Shown piece after piece: positions 51,281 through 62,319 of a stretch of DNA of 64,000 bases. Position numbers and translations under genes: made by a program. The DNA comes from Cocleimonas flava (GTDB taxonomy: Bacteria > Pseudomonadota > Gammaproteobacteria > Thiotrichales > Thiotrichaceae), in contig NZ_SMFQ01000003.1 in assembly GCF_004339015.1 (NCBI RefSeq), positions 620,001 through 684,000 of the forward strand, written 5' to 3'. The notes under the pieces are model-generated. The model had not been told where the DNA came from. It made no database searches and was given only the letters and a program-made list of their open reading frames with translations. Each line of letters opens with the position of its first letter. The stretch's first letter is position 1.

Positions 51281-53053
51281 TTAGCTATTTTTCAGATAAA
51301 CAAGCAATGATTGCTTCTCTGACTCACTCAAACCCTCTGTGCGTTCTTTATGGAGCAAACTTTCAATTTTTCTCTCTTTGGCCCTTTTCCGAATTTGTAG
51401 CAAACAATCCTTAAATTCATCACTGAGTATAGCCATATCATCAGATTCAGGCTGCCATTTCATTAATTGAATTAGCGGGGCTTCAAATTCGGTATTTTTC
51501 CATCTATCCAGGAGTGCCACAGGCTTAATATCGGGACTCTCTTGAATTGCTTCAATGAGTGTAGTCAATAAATCTGATCCTGGCAGTTTTGATAATGCAA
51601 TTTCTTCAATATTTTCAATTAACTTGACTAATGTCGGCTCTGAAAGTAATAAACTAATCGCATATCTTATTGGCGTCTGACTAACGCTTCGGTTATTAAG
51701 ACGAGAGCGGCCAGACTTTGGTTCACCCATAGACTGATCTTTCGGTGAATTATTTGACGAGATTTCTCGCTGAAACAACACTTTTTTATCAACGTTTGTC
51801 ATATCGGATAAACGTTGCACTAATTGATCTTTAATTAATGTATCCGGCATTTTCGTTAAGAGTTTAGCCGCTTCTTTTAAAAAACGTGTTTTGCCTTCAT
51901 CCGAGGTAATATTAAAACGTGAATGCAAATTCTCAACGAAATAAGCGGTAAGTGAATCCGCTTGTTGATAATTTTCTTCAAATGCATCCTTACCAATTTT
52001 TCTGATTTGCGTATCAGGGTCTTCACCATCAGGTAAGAACAAAAATTTAATCTCTTTGCCATCTTGCATAACGGGCATCGCGTTTTCTAAGGCTCGCCAG
52101 GCTGCTTCTTTACCGGCGCGATCACCATCAAAGCAGAATATGATTTCTGGAACAGCTCTAAACAACTGTTTGATATGTTCTTCCGTAGTTGCTGTCCCTA
52201 ATGTAGCAACGGCATAAGAAACACCAAATTGTGCTAAGGCAATAACATCCATATAGCCTTCAACAACAATGATCCGATCCAGTTTTTGTGTATTAATTCT
52301 GGCTTCGTACAAGCCATATAACTCTCTACCTTTATGGAAAACGGTGGTTTCTGGTGAGTTTATATATTTAGGTAAATCATCACCTAACACTCGTCCACCG
52401 AACCCGATCACCTGACCTTTACGATTCCTGATAGGAAACATAATACGATCACGGTATCTATCGTAAATTTTTCCGTCATCTTTTTTGATGACTAAACCAG
52501 AGTCTACAAGCTGTTGTTCTGCATACGATCCTTTAAAGTGATTAAGCAGATGATCCCAACCACTTAAAGAGTAACCAATATTAAAACGCTTACTGATTTC
52601 ACCGCTTAGCTCTCTGCCTTTTAGATATTCAATAGCAGCGGGTGAGCCTTTAAGTTGTAACTGGTAATACTGATTAGCATCATCCAGAAGTGTGTACAGG
52701 TCTTTACTTCTCTGACGTTGGGCTTCACTTGGTGCTCCCTTCCCTCCTTTTTCTCGGGGTACTGTAACCCCCATAGAATCTGCTAACGACTCTATGGCTT
52801 CAACGAAATCTAAATGCTCATATTCCATCAAGAATGAAATCGCAGAGCCATGCACCCCACAACCAAAGCAGTGATAAAACTGCTTATTAGGGCTTACGGT
52901 AAAAGAAGGTGTTTTTTCATTATGAAAAGGACAACACGCAGTGAATTCGCGCCCCTTTTTTTTGAGTGGCACTCTCGCATTGATTACATCAACAATATCT
53001 GCCCGCGTCAGAAGATCGTCAATAAATTCACGAGGAATACGTCCAGATGCCAT
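51281..53053 (-). CDS. dnaG: DNA primase
   Basis: The 590-aa enzyme makes RNA primers at the replication fork. The N-terminal CHC2 zinc finger uses Cys41, His44, Cys62 and Cys65 (CPFH and CFGC). The TOPRIM part has IVVEGYMDVIALAQ with the catalytic Glu and CFDGDRAGKEAA with Asp residues. The C-terminal helicase-binding domain is present. Upstream in most gammaproteobacteria lies rpsU, but here gltD comes next with only 153 bases and a C6 repeat between. Confidence 0.96.
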   Translation of the reverse strand: MASGRIPREFIDDLLTRADIVDVINARVPLKKKGREFTACCPFHNEKTPSFTVSPNKQFYHCFGCGVHGSAISFLMEYEHLDFVEAIESLADSMGVTVPREKGGKGAPSEAQRQRSKDLYTLLDDANQYYQLQLKGSPAAIEYLKGRELSGEISKRFNIGYSLSGWDHLLNHFKGSYAEQQLVDSGLVIKKDDGKIYDRYRDRIMFPIRNRKGQVIGFGGRVLGDDLPKYINSPETTVFHKGRELYGLYEARINTQKLDRIIVVEGYMDVIALAQFGVSYAVATLGTATTEEHIKQLFRAVPEIIFCFDGDRAGKEAAWRALENAMPVMQDGKEIKFLFLPDGEDPDTQIRKIGKDAFEENYQQADSLTAYFVENLHSRFNITSDEGKTRFLKEAAKLLTKMPDTLIKDQLVQRLSDMTNVDKKVLFQREISSNNSPKDQSMGEPKSGRSRLNNRSVSQTPIRYAISLLLSEPTLVKLIENIEEIALSKLPGSDLLTTLIEAIQESPDIKPVALLDRWKNTEFEAPLIQLMKWQPESDDMAILSDEFKDCLLQIRKRAKERKIESLLHKERTEGLSESEKQSLLVYLKNS

Positions 53054-53105
53054 AATCAGGTTTCTTGATAACCTCCCACAACAAATCCGGGAAGTTGAAT
53101 ATTTA

Positions 53106-53137
53106 AGTCCCCCCCCTACTTATAGGGGGTTTTTTTA
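53106..53137 (+). repeat. Polar C6 repeat, copy 16 (strong hairpin variant)
   Basis: GTCCCCCCCCTACTTATAG with GGGGTTTTTTT. CCCCC pairs with GGGGG, giving a proper terminator shape in the + direction although both neighbours (dnaG, gltD) are on the minus strand. It lies 52 bases upstream of the dnaG start. Confidence 0.88.
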
Positions 53138-53206
53138 GGATACAGAATGAGTTTAGCCAAGTTTCTTATAAAAAAGCTAAAAATAAACAGTTAACAGGTA
53201 AAGGTC

Positions 53207-54670
53207 TTATCTAGATAAACTGGTATAGCCCATCAAGTATTCATCGATAGAGACCGCACACTGACGCCCTTCACGAATTGCCCAAACTACCAAAGACTGA
53301 CCACGACGCATATCACCAGCAGCAAACACTTTTTCTAGTGACGTATAATAAGCGTTCTCGCCTTCAGTTGTTCCTTTGACATTACCACGTGGGTCAAGCT
53401 CTAGCTCGAGCTCTTGCAACATTCCTTCATGCACAGGGTGAACAAAACCCATCGCTAAAGTAGCAACATCAGCTTTCAATTCAAACTCAGAACCAGCTAC
53501 TTCTGACATTAGCCAAGCACCGTTCTCGTCTTTATCCCACGATACTTTGACACATTTTATTGCTTTAAGATTTCCATCTTCATCACCAACAAATTCTTTT
53601 GTGGCAACCGAGAATAATCTTTCACAGCCTTCTTCTTGCGAAGATGATGTGCGCATTTTATTTGGCCAGTCTGGCCATACCAGACCCTTGTCTTCTTTTT
53701 CTGGCGGTTTCGGCATAATTTCTAATTGAGTTACAGATGCCGCATGATGGCGAATTGATGTTCCAATACAATCTGATCCTGTATCACCACCGCCAATAAC
53801 AACAACATGTTTGCCTTTTGAAGAGATTACCTGATCTTCTCCATGAACGCCCTGCACCCACTTAGTGTTTGCTTTAAGATAGTCCATTGCGAAATGAACA
53901 CCTTTTAAATCACGCCCGGGAATTGGAAGATCACGAGGCTTTTCTGAACCACCAGTGAGTGCTATCGCATCAAACTCAGCCAGTAATTTCTTTGCTGGAA
54001 TATCTACACCGATATTCGTATCGGTTTTGAATTCAACACCTTCGGCAGCCATCTGCTTCATGCGTCGATCAATGATTTTTTTATCAAGTTTGAAATCAGG
54101 TATACCAAAACGCATCAAACCACCAATGCGTGATTCCTTTTCAAACAAAACTACATCATGGCCAGCACGTGCTAATTGTTGCGCCGCAGCCATCCCAGCA
54201 GGGCCAGAACCGACGACAGCAACTTTCAGGCCTGTTTTATTTTTGGCAATTTCTGGAACAACCCAACCGTTTTCAAAGCCTTTATCGATAATGGCAGCTT
54301 CAATCGTTTTTATCGTAACCGAGTTATCATTGATGTTTAACGTACAGGATTCCTGACAAGGTGCCGGACAGATTTTACCGGTGATTTCCGGGAAGTTATT
54401 GGTAGAGTGCAATGTTTCAAGGGCATCTTTCCATTCTCCGTGATAGACCTGATCATTCCAGTCTGGAATCAGATTATTAACCGGGCAACCACCCTCTGGA
54501 CCATCGTGACAAAATGGTATGCCACAATCCATACAACGTGCACCCTGAGTTTGTAGCTCTTCATCATCTAGCGGAATAACAAACTCGTGAAAGTTAACAA
54601 TGCGTTCTTCTACGGGTTGATATGCTCTATCTTGACGATCAAACTCTTTAAATCCTGTGACTTTTCCCAT
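53207..54670 (-). CDS. gltD: Glutamate synthase (NADPH), small subunit
   Basis: The 487-aa flavoprotein feeds electrons from NADPH to GltB. Cys motifs for 4Fe-4S clusters are in [12 protein letters not shown] and [10 protein letters not shown]. The FAD-binding [14 protein letters not shown] and the NADPH-binding [12 protein letters not shown] follow. It lies 109 bases downstream of gltB on the same strand and forms the usual gltBD operon for ammonia assimilation. Confidence 0.95.
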   Translation of the reverse strand: MGKVTGFKEFDRQDRAYQPVEERIVNFHEFVIPLDDEELQTQGARCMDCGIPFCHDGPEGGCPVNNLIPDWNDQVYHGEWKDALETLHSTNNFPEITGKICPAPCQESCTLNINDNSVTIKTIEAAIIDKGFENGWVVPEIAKNKTGLKVAVVGSGPAGMAAAQQLARAGHDVVLFEKESRIGGLMRFGIPDFKLDKKIIDRRMKQMAAEGVEFKTDTNIGVDIPAKKLLAEFDAIALTGGSEKPRDLPIPGRDLKGVHFAMDYLKANTKWVQGVHGEDQVISSKGKHVVVIGGGDTGSDCIGTSIRHHAASVTQLEIMPKPPEKEDKGLVWPDWPNKMRTSSSQEEGCERLFSVATKEFVGDEDGNLKAIKCVKVSWDKDENGAWLMSEVAGSEFELKADVATLAMGFVHPVHEGMLQELELELDPRGNVKGTTEGENAYYTSLEKVFAAGDMRRGQSLVVWAIREGRQCAVSIDEYLMGYTSLSR

Positions 54671-54779
54671 TTTTTCAACTACCTATCTAACGTTATTTCT
54701 ACTATTTATCGAAATGAATTTTAAACAATAAGCAAAAATTCATTTCTCAATACCCACTCACAATAAGCTTTTTACCTTC

Positions 54780-57700
54780 TTAAGCTGCTACCTTCTTTGA
54801 TCTTTGACCTACAAGGGCTTTGCGATAATCAACGGGCATTACTTTGATAAATTTGGGTAAGTTTTCTTCCCAATTATCCAAAATACTTTGAGCCAGTTTA
54901 GAGCCTGTGTATTTTTGATGGTTTTCAACCATTTGCTTCAAGCGTGTTTCGTCTGCTTGTAATAAGTCTGCGATATCAACATTGCCGCTATCTGGGCTTA
55001 AGTTTTCTAGTTCCACCATTTCGGTGTTACATCTTCTAGAGAATTCATTCTTCTCATCAAAAACATAGGCAATACCACCAGACATACCCGCAGCGAAGTT
55101 ACGCCCTGTTTTGCCTAAACAAACCACAACGCCACCAGTCATGTATTCACAACCATGATCCCCGATACCTTCTACAACGGCCTGGGCACCTGAATTACGT
55201 ACACAGAAACGCTCTCCACCAGAACCATTAAAATAAGCCTCACCAGAAATAGCACCATAAAGTACGGTGTTACCAACAATGATATTGTCTTGATGATTGT
55301 CTATTTTGCAATCTGCCGGAGGGTAAATAATGATCTTTCCACCTGATAATCCCTTGCCAACATAATCATTACCTTCACCAGATAACTTAATGGTAACGCC
55401 TTTGGTTACCCAAGCGCCGAATGACTGCCCTGCTGTGCCCGACACATTAATGCTAATTGTGTCTTCAGGTAATCCCTCGTGACCATAATTTTCTGCGACA
55501 CGGCCTGACAACATTGTTCCGAATGTACGGTTATGGTTATGGATATCAATATCGATAACAACTTTTTCGCCATTTTCTAAAGCAGGTTTAGCTTGAGCAA
55601 TTAGCTCATTATCCAGTGCTTTTTCGATACCATGATCTTGACCCATCGTATGATGTTCATCTGCATGTGAATCAGCAACTGGCTTAGTGAGGATTTTGCT
55701 GTAATCCAGACCTTTAGCTTTCCAGTGATCAATAGCAGATTTCATGCGTAACTTATCAGATTGGCCGACCATTTCTGAGATTGTTCTGAAGCCTAGTTTC
55801 GCCATAAGCTGACGCATCTCTTCAGCAACAAAGAAGAAGTAGTTAATGACGTGCTCAGGCTTACCCGTAAACTTCTTACGTAATTCAGGATCTTGTGTTG
55901 CAACACCTACTGGACAAGTATTTAGATGACATTTGCGCATCATGATACAACCTTCAGCAATCAATGGAGCCGTTGCAAAACCAAACTCATCGGCACCTAA
56001 AAGTGCAGCGATAACAACATCTCGTCCTGTACGTAAACCACCATCAGCCTGCACACACACACGACTACGTAGTTTATTAAGTACCAAAGTTTGATGCGTT
56101 TCAGCTAAACCAATTTCCCAAGGTGATCCTGCATGACGCAGTGAAGTCAAAGGCGAAGCCCCTGTACCACCATCATATCCAGAAATTGTCACGTGATCGG
56201 CGTGAGACTTGGTAACACCAGCCGCAACCGTACCGACACCTACTTCAGATACTAGCTTTACAGAAATACGAGCTTTCGGATTCACATTTTTCAAATCGTG
56301 GATTAACTGAGCCAAATCTTCGATTGAGTAAATATCGTGATGTGGTGGTGGAGAGATCAAACCTACACCGGGTGTAGAGTGACGTACTCGACCTATTTGC
56401 TCATTTACTTTATGACCAGGCAGCTGCCCACCTTCACCAGGTTTCGCCCCCTGCGCCATTTTGATTTGCAAATCATCTGCGTTTACCAGATATTCAGTAG
56501 TTACACCAAAACGTCCAGATGCAATTTGTTTGATTGCTGAACGCTGAGGGTTCATCGATCCATCTTCTAATGGATTGAATCTCGATGCTTCTTCACCGCC
56601 TTCACCCGTATTTGATTTACCACCAATCTGATTCATGGCAACCGCTAAGGTTGAATGTGCCTCGTGAGAGATACTGCCGAAAGACATAGCGCCTGTAGCA
56701 AAGCGTTTAACAATCTCTTTAGCTGGCTCTACTTCATCTATTGATATTGGATTTTCCTCAAAATTGAAATCCATTAATCCTCGAAGCGTTAATAAGCCTT
56801 CAGATTGCTCATCAATCGTTTTTGAAAATTCCGCAAAACTCTTAGCGTCGTTACCACGCACAGCATGTTGTAACTTAGAGATAGTAACAGGCGTCCAGAT
56901 ATGTTTTTCACCACGCACTCGATAGGCATAGTCGCCACCGACGTCCAGATGTTTTTCATATAATTTCTTGTCGCCATAACCACGCGAATGACAACGTCTG
57001 GCTTCTCTTGAAATTTCTTTTAAACCAACACCTTCAACAGTGGTAGATGTACCCGTAAAGTATTCTTCAATAAACTCTGTTGATAATCCAACAGCATCGA
57101 ATATTTGAGCTCCACAATACGATTGATAAGTACAAATACCCATCTTCGACATAACTTTCTTTAAGCCTTTACCAACGGCTTTTATGTAGTTTTGTTGTGC
57201 AGTTACTTTATCCATGTTTGGATCAAACTTTCTGTAATTATCATCAACAGTTTGTAATGCAAGCCATGGATTAATCGCTTCTGCACCATAACCTGCTAGC
57301 GTTGCAAAGTGATGTATCTCTAATGCCGCACCGGTTTCAATAACAAGACCCGTATTTGTACGTAAACCATTCTTAATTAAATGATGATGCACGGCTGAGG
57401 TAGCTAGCAATGAAGGTATAGCCATTCTTTCAGCAGACATACTTCTGTCTGAAAGGATCAAAATATTGTAATGACCACCTTCAACAGCTTCTTTCGCTTG
57501 ATCACATAACGATTTAAGTGCTTCTCTCATGCCACCGCCTCTTAGCGCGGAGTCATAAGTCATATCCAGTGTTTTAGTACGGAAATCATCACCAGCATGA
57601 TCATTGATTTTACGTACAGTCGATAACTGTTCATTAGTCATGATTGGCTGATTAATTTCAAGGCGCATACTGGAGCCACGGTTATTGTGACCCAGTAAGT

Positions 57701-59441
57701 TTGGACGAGGACCAATCAGGCTCACCAAAGACATCACGATCTCTTCACGAATCGGATCAATCGGTGGATTGGTTACTTGAGCAAAATTCTGTTTGAAGTA
57801 ATTCGACAAGTGACGAGCGCGATGAGACAACACAGCAACAGGACTATCAACACCCATTGAACCCGTTGCTTCCATGCCGTCCTTCACCATTGGTTCCAAA
57901 AGGAATTTAATATATTCCTGCGTATAACCAAAAGCCTGTTGTTGCTTCAGCAACTCCCCAGGATCCAAGTCTTCAGGGATATCGTTATCGCCAAAAATCT
58001 CACAAACTTTAATCTGGTTTTCATCCAGCCATTGGCTGTAAGGATGAGAAGTTGCAAGATCTGTCTTTAACTCATCATCAGAAATAACTCTGCCCTGTTC
58101 CATATCAATCAGGAACATTTTGCCAGGCTCTAAACGCCACTTCTTAATGATTTTATTTTCAGGAATATCCAACACACCCATTTCAGATGCCATCACAACC
58201 AGATCATCATCTGTGATTAAATAACGAGCAGGACGTAATCCGTTACGATCAAGCATGGCGCCAATTTGACGACCATCACTAAATGCAACCGCAGCTGGGC
58301 CATCCCATGGTTCCATCAATGCAGCGTTGTATTCATAATAGGCAACGCGATCCTTATCCATGTGATCATTGCCGTTCCAAGCCTCAGGAATAAGCATAGT
58401 CATGGCTTCGGTTAATGAATACCCACCGGCAACCATCAGCTCTAACGCATTATCAAGACAGGCTGTATCTGATTGACCTTCTGGAATAACTGGCCAGATT
58501 TTTTCTAAATCATCACCCAATAATGTTGATTTCATTGAAGACTGACGTGCTGCCATCCAGTTTACATTACCGCGATTAGTATTGATTTCACCATTATGTG
58601 CAATCATTCTAAACGGATGAGCCAGGTTCCAGGTAGGGAATGTATTTGTTGAGAAACGTTGATGCACAAGGGCCATCGCAGATTTTACGCTAGGCTCAAC
58701 AAGGTCCTTATAATACTCACCGACTTGTTCTGCAAGTAACATACCTTTATATACGATGGTTCTTGATGACATGGAACAGATATAGAAGAATCGACTTCCA
58801 TCGACTTCGTCTGAATCCACTCTGGCAGTTAAAATTTTGTGGATGACAAACAGCTTACGCTCGAATTCATCCTGATCTTTAATATCGTCACCCCAGGCAA
58901 CAAACACCTGAAATACTGCTGGCTCAGTTGGCTTTACTGATTCGCCAAGACCACTAGAGTCAACCGGCACCTGACGCCAACCAATAAAACGTTGACCAAT
59001 TTCTTCTATAACACTTTGTACAAGACCTTTAAGCTCTGCACGTTGACGCCCGTCTTTAGGCATAAACAGCATACCAACACCGTACTTTCCAGACTCGGGT
59101 AAATTAAATTCTGTGGCATCGCCCTGAAAAAACTCATCAGGAATTTGCATTAATAACCCAGCACCATCACCTGCTTTTGAATCAGCACCAACAGCACCAC
59201 GATGAGTAACTCTTTCTAGAATGGTAAGACCTTGCTCGACGATACTATGGCTTTTTTCACCTTTAATATGTGCAACAAAACCTACACCACAAGCATCATG
59301 CTCATTGTTTGGGTCATACAAACCTTGTTTTCCGGGAAGGGTATTCATGCTTTCTTTTATTATTGGATTAGATAAAGCATCAGCCTTAAGGTCTGAGTTC
59401 GATTTCTTAGCTTTTGAAGCTGGTGTAGCAATAGTGCGCAT
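54780..59441 (-). CDS. gltB: Glutamate synthase (NADPH), large subunit
   Basis: The 1553-aa enzyme transfers the amide of glutamine to 2-oxoglutarate. The start at 59441 is chosen because GAGGAAATTT precedes it; seven further codons upstream are open but lack a site. A propeptide of about 50 residues precedes the catalytic Cys of EHDACGVGF, which should become the N-terminal amidotransferase residue. The FMN domain has [13 protein letters not shown], and the 3Fe-4S Cys set is in [12 protein letters not shown]-like [13 protein letters not shown]. The C-terminal glycine-rich beta-helix ([19 protein letters not shown]) is complete. Confidence 0.96.
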   Translation of the reverse strand: MRTIATPASKAKKSNSDLKADALSNPIIKESMNTLPGKQGLYDPNNEHDACGVGFVAHIKGEKSHSIVEQGLTILERVTHRGAVGADSKAGDGAGLLMQIPDEFFQGDATEFNLPESGKYGVGMLFMPKDGRQRAELKGLVQSVIEEIGQRFIGWRQVPVDSSGLGESVKPTEPAVFQVFVAWGDDIKDQDEFERKLFVIHKILTARVDSDEVDGSRFFYICSMSSRTIVYKGMLLAEQVGEYYKDLVEPSVKSAMALVHQRFSTNTFPTWNLAHPFRMIAHNGEINTNRGNVNWMAARQSSMKSTLLGDDLEKIWPVIPEGQSDTACLDNALELMVAGGYSLTEAMTMLIPEAWNGNDHMDKDRVAYYEYNAALMEPWDGPAAVAFSDGRQIGAMLDRNGLRPARYLITDDDLVVMASEMGVLDIPENKIIKKWRLEPGKMFLIDMEQGRVISDDELKTDLATSHPYSQWLDENQIKVCEIFGDNDIPEDLDPGELLKQQQAFGYTQEYIKFLLEPMVKDGMEATGSMGVDSPVAVLSHRARHLSNYFKQNFAQVTNPPIDPIREEIVMSLVSLIGPRPNLLGHNNRGSSMRLEINQPIMTNEQLSTVRKINDHAGDDFRTKTLDMTYDSALRGGGMREALKSLCDQAKEAVEGGHYNILILSDRSMSAERMAIPSLLATSAVHHHLIKNGLRTNTGLVIETGAALEIHHFATLAGYGAEAINPWLALQTVDDNYRKFDPNMDKVTAQQNYIKAVGKGLKKVMSKMGICTYQSYCGAQIFDAVGLSTEFIEEYFTGTSTTVEGVGLKEISREARRCHSRGYGDKKLYEKHLDVGGDYAYRVRGEKHIWTPVTISKLQHAVRGNDAKSFAEFSKTIDEQSEGLLTLRGLMDFNFEENPISIDEVEPAKEIVKRFATGAMSFGSISHEAHSTLAVAMNQIGGKSNTGEGGEEASRFNPLEDGSMNPQRSAIKQIASGRFGVTTEYLVNADDLQIKMAQGAKPGEGGQLPGHKVNEQIGRVRHSTPGVGLISPPPHHDIYSIEDLAQLIHDLKNVNPKARISVKLVSEVGVGTVAAGVTKSHADHVTISGYDGGTGASPLTSLRHAGSPWEIGLAETHQTLVLNKLRSRVCVQADGGLRTGRDVVIAALLGADEFGFATAPLIAEGCIMMRKCHLNTCPVGVATQDPELRKKFTGKPEHVINYFFFVAEEMRQLMAKLGFRTISEMVGQSDKLRMKSAIDHWKAKGLDYSKILTKPVADSHADEHHTMGQDHGIEKALDNELIAQAKPALENGEKVVIDIDIHNHNRTFGTMLSGRVAENYGHEGLPEDTISINVSGTAGQSFGAWVTKGVTIKLSGEGNDYVGKGLSGGKIIIYPPADCKIDNHQDNIIVGNTVLYGAISGEAYFNGSGGERFCVRNSGAQAVVEGIGDHGCEYMTGGVVVCLGKTGRNFAAGMSGGIAYVFDEKNEFSRRCNTEMVELENLSPDSGNVDIADLLQADETRLKQMVENHQKYTGSKLAQSILDNWEENLPKFIKVMPVDYRKALVGQRSKKVAA

Positions 59442-59724
59442 AAATTTCCTCGGCAGATCCATCTAGAAAAGTCTATTAATTCTGATAGCGTTTAATTAAT
59501 GACTCACCCAAATAAGCCCTTGAAATTAGGGATTTGGGTTAAAAAGGGGCAAGCAGTATACCAGCTTTTTGTAAGCTTCATATACCTTCAAAGGCATAAA
59601 ATCCTATTAGACATTTAATAGAGATTATTACGTTGCGGTTTGATTGTACTATTATGAAAGCAAATAATAAAAGTAATTTATTATATCTAACCTCAATAAC
59701 CATAGGGTAATTGCATGTTTCCTT

Positions 59725-60402
59725 CTAAACAGATTCAATCACTTTATGGTTCTTTCTTTTTAGTTTTTTGACCAAATCACGACCCACAATCGTTAAAAAC
59801 TTATTATAGATTTTTATATTTTTTTGCTCGAGTTTATACAAATCCTCATGGGTCCAATAGGCCACTATCACAGCATCTTTGGCAAACACATCTGCAGACG
59901 CTGTTTGCTTACTCATAAAACTCATTTCACCGATGAAGTCACCACTCGCAATAGAAGCAATCTCTTTATTAGAAGAAATCACAGAGGTATTGCCACTTAG
60001 CAACAAGAATAGCTCATTGGTATCCTGACCTTCAGACATTATTTTATCCCCTGCTTTATAGGCATGATAGGGATTGGTCATAATGATTTTTTTAAATTCG
60101 CGCGTAGTTAAGGTAGTAAACGCTTCTTTGTAAATGCCTTTAATCTCATCTGGTAACATCACAGTACTTTTATTGAATAAGATCATTCCAGCATGATATG
60201 AATTAATCAGGAAATAAGCCGCATTCCAGCCAGCCATAGAAGTTAGACCCAAACTTACTCCCGCCAGGATATATAGAAGAGCTGCGATGATTAAAAACAC
60301 CCTTAACCATAAAATATTACTAAACACATAGGCAGCAAAGCTAAATACAGCTGCAATACTGTATAGATACTCACCTGAATCAGGCGCAAAAAACAAATCC
60401 AT
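59725..60402 (-). CDS. Popeye-like protein: three helices plus cyclic-nucleotide-binding fold
   Basis: The 225-aa protein has three membrane segments (about 12-32, 34-52 and 60-76). A cNMP-type beta barrel follows with the YKAGDKIMSEGQDTNELFLL and LSGNTSVI blocks. This is the layout of the Popeye family. The phosphate-binding cassette is GDFIGEMSFMSKQTASADVF; Gly158 and Glu159 are kept, but the Arg that binds the cyclic phosphate is Ala168. Ligand binding therefore must differ from CRP, or be lost. The C-terminus is very basic (VKKLKRKNHK). The gene is monocistronic. Confidence 0.7.
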   Translation of the reverse strand: MDLFFAPDSGEYLYSIAAVFSFAAYVFSNILWLRVFLIIAALLYILAGVSLGLTSMAGWNAAYFLINSYHAGMILFNKSTVMLPDEIKGIYKEAFTTLTTREFKKIIMTNPYHAYKAGDKIMSEGQDTNELFLLLSGNTSVISSNKEIASIASGDFIGEMSFMSKQTASADVFAKDAVIVAYWTHEDLYKLEQKNIKIYNKFLTIVGRDLVKKLKRKNHKVIESV

Positions 60403-60479
60403 ATTTATAAGCCCATCTAATACTTCAAAATGTTATCTATTAATAGTAGAAAACCAATTAATAATCTTAATTATCTATA

Positions 60480-60508
60480 GCCACCCCCCACCTTTGAGGG
60501 CTTTTTTT
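60480..60508 (+). repeat. Polar C6 repeat, copy 17 (CACC variant)
   Basis: GCCACCCCCCACCTTT followed by GAGGGCTTTTTTT. CCC pairs with GGG around the middle. It ends only 23 bases before the endonuclease start codon, so it must lie in that gene's leader. Confidence 0.85.
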
Positions 60509-60531
60509 GTTTGTGTGACCGAGAAATTACT

Positions 60532-61191
60532 ATGTTAAAGTTAGCCCCAATGAATAGACCTCAAACACATTTAGGTAGCTACCAACAAGCCATTAGGCTT
60601 TTTTGGAAAGAGCTATACACAACTGGCGGCAAGACATTATATAGCCAACAACACTTTGGACCAACTAAACCAGACTGGATAAACATAGAACATGTTTTTC
60701 CCATGGCATGGGTCGTAAAAGCGTTGAAATGCAAAGACCGCAGAGACTGCCGTAGCAATTCTACCAAGTTTAATTACATTGAATCGGACATGCACAACCT
60801 GTTCCCCAGTCGACGGGATTTGAATATGCTCCGGGCAAGCCATCGCTTTGGCTCGATCAATCACACAAAACCAGCAAAAGCAGACAATATTGATCGCGCG
60901 ATTAAAGGCGAAATCAGGCTAATCGGCTCCTATGACTTCAAGATAGACAATAAGAAAAGAATGGTAGAGCCAGCACCCGCAAGCCAGGGGGAAATTGCCC
61001 GTGCGATGTTTCACATGTCAGCAACCTACAAACTGAAATTATTTTCCAAACAAGCTCAAACACTCGCTTACTGGAACAAGGTTGACCAACCCAGCAAGGA
61101 AGAAAAACGCCGCAATGATATTATTGAAAGCTTGCAGGGTACTCGAAACCATTTCATTGATTACCCAGGCGAAATTGAAGACCTGATATAA
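60532..61191 (+). CDS. Endonuclease I (EndA/Dns) family nuclease without signal peptide
   Basis: The protein has 219 aa from the ATG at 60532, after GAGAAA; an in-frame TTG lies at 60511. The endonuclease I core is present: [10 protein letters not shown] with the catalytic His, [17 protein letters not shown] with the Asn metal ligand and later EIARAMFHM. Known members are secreted or periplasmic and begin with a signal peptide; none is visible here, and a stop at 60478-60480 closes the frame upstream. Either it acts in the cytosol or the N-terminus has been lost. A link with DNA uptake via comEC is possible but not shown. Confidence 0.8.
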   Translation: MLKLAPMNRPQTHLGSYQQAIRLFWKELYTTGGKTLYSQQHFGPTKPDWINIEHVFPMAWVVKALKCKDRRDCRSNSTKFNYIESDMHNLFPSRRDLNMLRASHRFGSINHTKPAKADNIDRAIKGEIRLIGSYDFKIDNKKRMVEPAPASQGEIARAMFHMSATYKLKLFSKQAQTLAYWNKVDQPSKEEKRRNDIIESLQGTRNHFIDYPGEIEDLI

Positions 61192-61218
61192 AGATGCTTA
61201 TCCGCGTAATATTGCATT

Positions 61219-61248
61219 CACACCCCCCTACTTTCAGGCACTTTTTTA
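61219..61248 (+). repeat. Polar C6 repeat, copy 18
   Basis: CACACCCCCCTACTTT followed by CAGGCACTTTTTT, 27 bases after the endonuclease stop and between two + strand genes. It could end the endonuclease transcript. Confidence 0.9.
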
Positions 61249-61405
61249 CTATTTAAAAACACATATCAATTTTTCATCTGACTTATTCGTAGTTTTATCT
61301 TCAAAGTTAGAAAAAACTGCAAGAGTTCGGTATTATGCGCAACAAATTTACTGGACCAATCAAGGTCAAATTAGGACCCAAGCAAGGTCGAACCAAGGTT
61401 ACATT

Positions 61406-62290
61406 ATGAGAAAAGGAATCATCCTAGCCGGAGGCAGCGGCACACGCCTTCACCCACTCACTCAAGTTGTCAGTAAACAGCTCATGCCTGTTTATGATAA
61501 GCCTATGATTTATTACCCGCTGACGGTATTAATGTTATCAGGTATCCGTGATATTTTAATAATCACAACGCCACACGACAGCGAACAATTCCAAAAGCAA
61601 TTGAGTGATGGTTCACAATGGGGTTTGAATATCCAGTATGCCGTTCAACCTGAGCCAGAAGGATTGGCACAAGCATTTATCATTGGTAAAGAGTTTGTTG
61701 GCAATGACCCTGTCACCTTAATCCTTGGTGATAATATTTATTACGGCGAAGGATTATCAGAAAGATTACTTACACTGGCAAAAAAAGATCAGGGAGCCAC
61801 CGTTTTCGGTTATTACGTCCGTGACCCTGAACGTTATGGCGTAGTTGATTTTGATAAAGATGGGCTGGCACTCAGCATTGAAGAAAAACCAGAAAAGCCG
61901 AAATCAAATTATGCGGTAACCGGTTTATATTTTTATGATAATGATGTCCTCGACATAGCAGCAAATATAAAGCCATCTCCACGCGGAGAACTTGAGATAA
62001 CAGACGTTAATCGCGTCTATCTTGAACAAGGCAGATTAACCGTGGAAATGCTTAAACGCGGCACAGCCTGGTTAGACACAGGCACTCATGCTTCTTTGTT
62101 AGATGCGGCAAATTACATTCGAGTGATTGAAGAACGTCAGGGGCTAAAAATTGCCTGCCCTGAAGAAGTTTCATGGTTTATGAACTATATCACCACAGAA
62201 GAGCTACTCAGCCTCGCTAAACCATTACAGAAAAGTGGATACGGCCAATATTTAATTGATATCGTGAATGCAGGTTTGCACCAGCAGTGA
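61406..62290 (+). CDS. rfbA: Glucose-1-phosphate thymidylyltransferase
   Basis: The 294-aa enzyme makes dTDP-glucose for rhamnose or related sugars. [20 protein letters not shown] is the nucleotide-binding signature, [10 protein letters not shown] the metal site, and [10 protein letters not shown] and [13 protein letters not shown] are RmlA blocks. Length matches RmlA. It is the first gene of a polysaccharide locus that continues beyond the window; rfbB, C and D are not adjacent in the visible part. Confidence 0.95.
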   Translation: MRKGIILAGGSGTRLHPLTQVVSKQLMPVYDKPMIYYPLTVLMLSGIRDILIITTPHDSEQFQKQLSDGSQWGLNIQYAVQPEPEGLAQAFIIGKEFVGNDPVTLILGDNIYYGEGLSERLLTLAKKDQGATVFGYYVRDPERYGVVDFDKDGLALSIEEKPEKPKSNYAVTGLYFYDNDVLDIAANIKPSPRGELEITDVNRVYLEQGRLTVEMLKRGTAWLDTGTHASLLDAANYIRVIEERQGLKIACPEEVSWFMNYITTEELLSLAKPLQKSGYGQYLIDIVNAGLHQQ

Positions 62291-62319
62291 TACAAGCAGT
62301 GGAAAACAACGAGAAAAGT

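Noticed and set aside
571-61248. Reading all copies of the polar repeat simply as intrinsic terminators
   Set aside because: Many copies cannot form a useful stem, several lie between divergent genes or inside leaders, and orientation ignores gene direction. Only some (33935, 19623, 36602, 53106) look like real terminators.
571-61248. Classic REP element because of the GTAG tetranucleotide
   Set aside because: GTAG is present on the minus strand, but most copies lack the hairpin that must follow it in REP sequences, and no RAYT gene is in the window.
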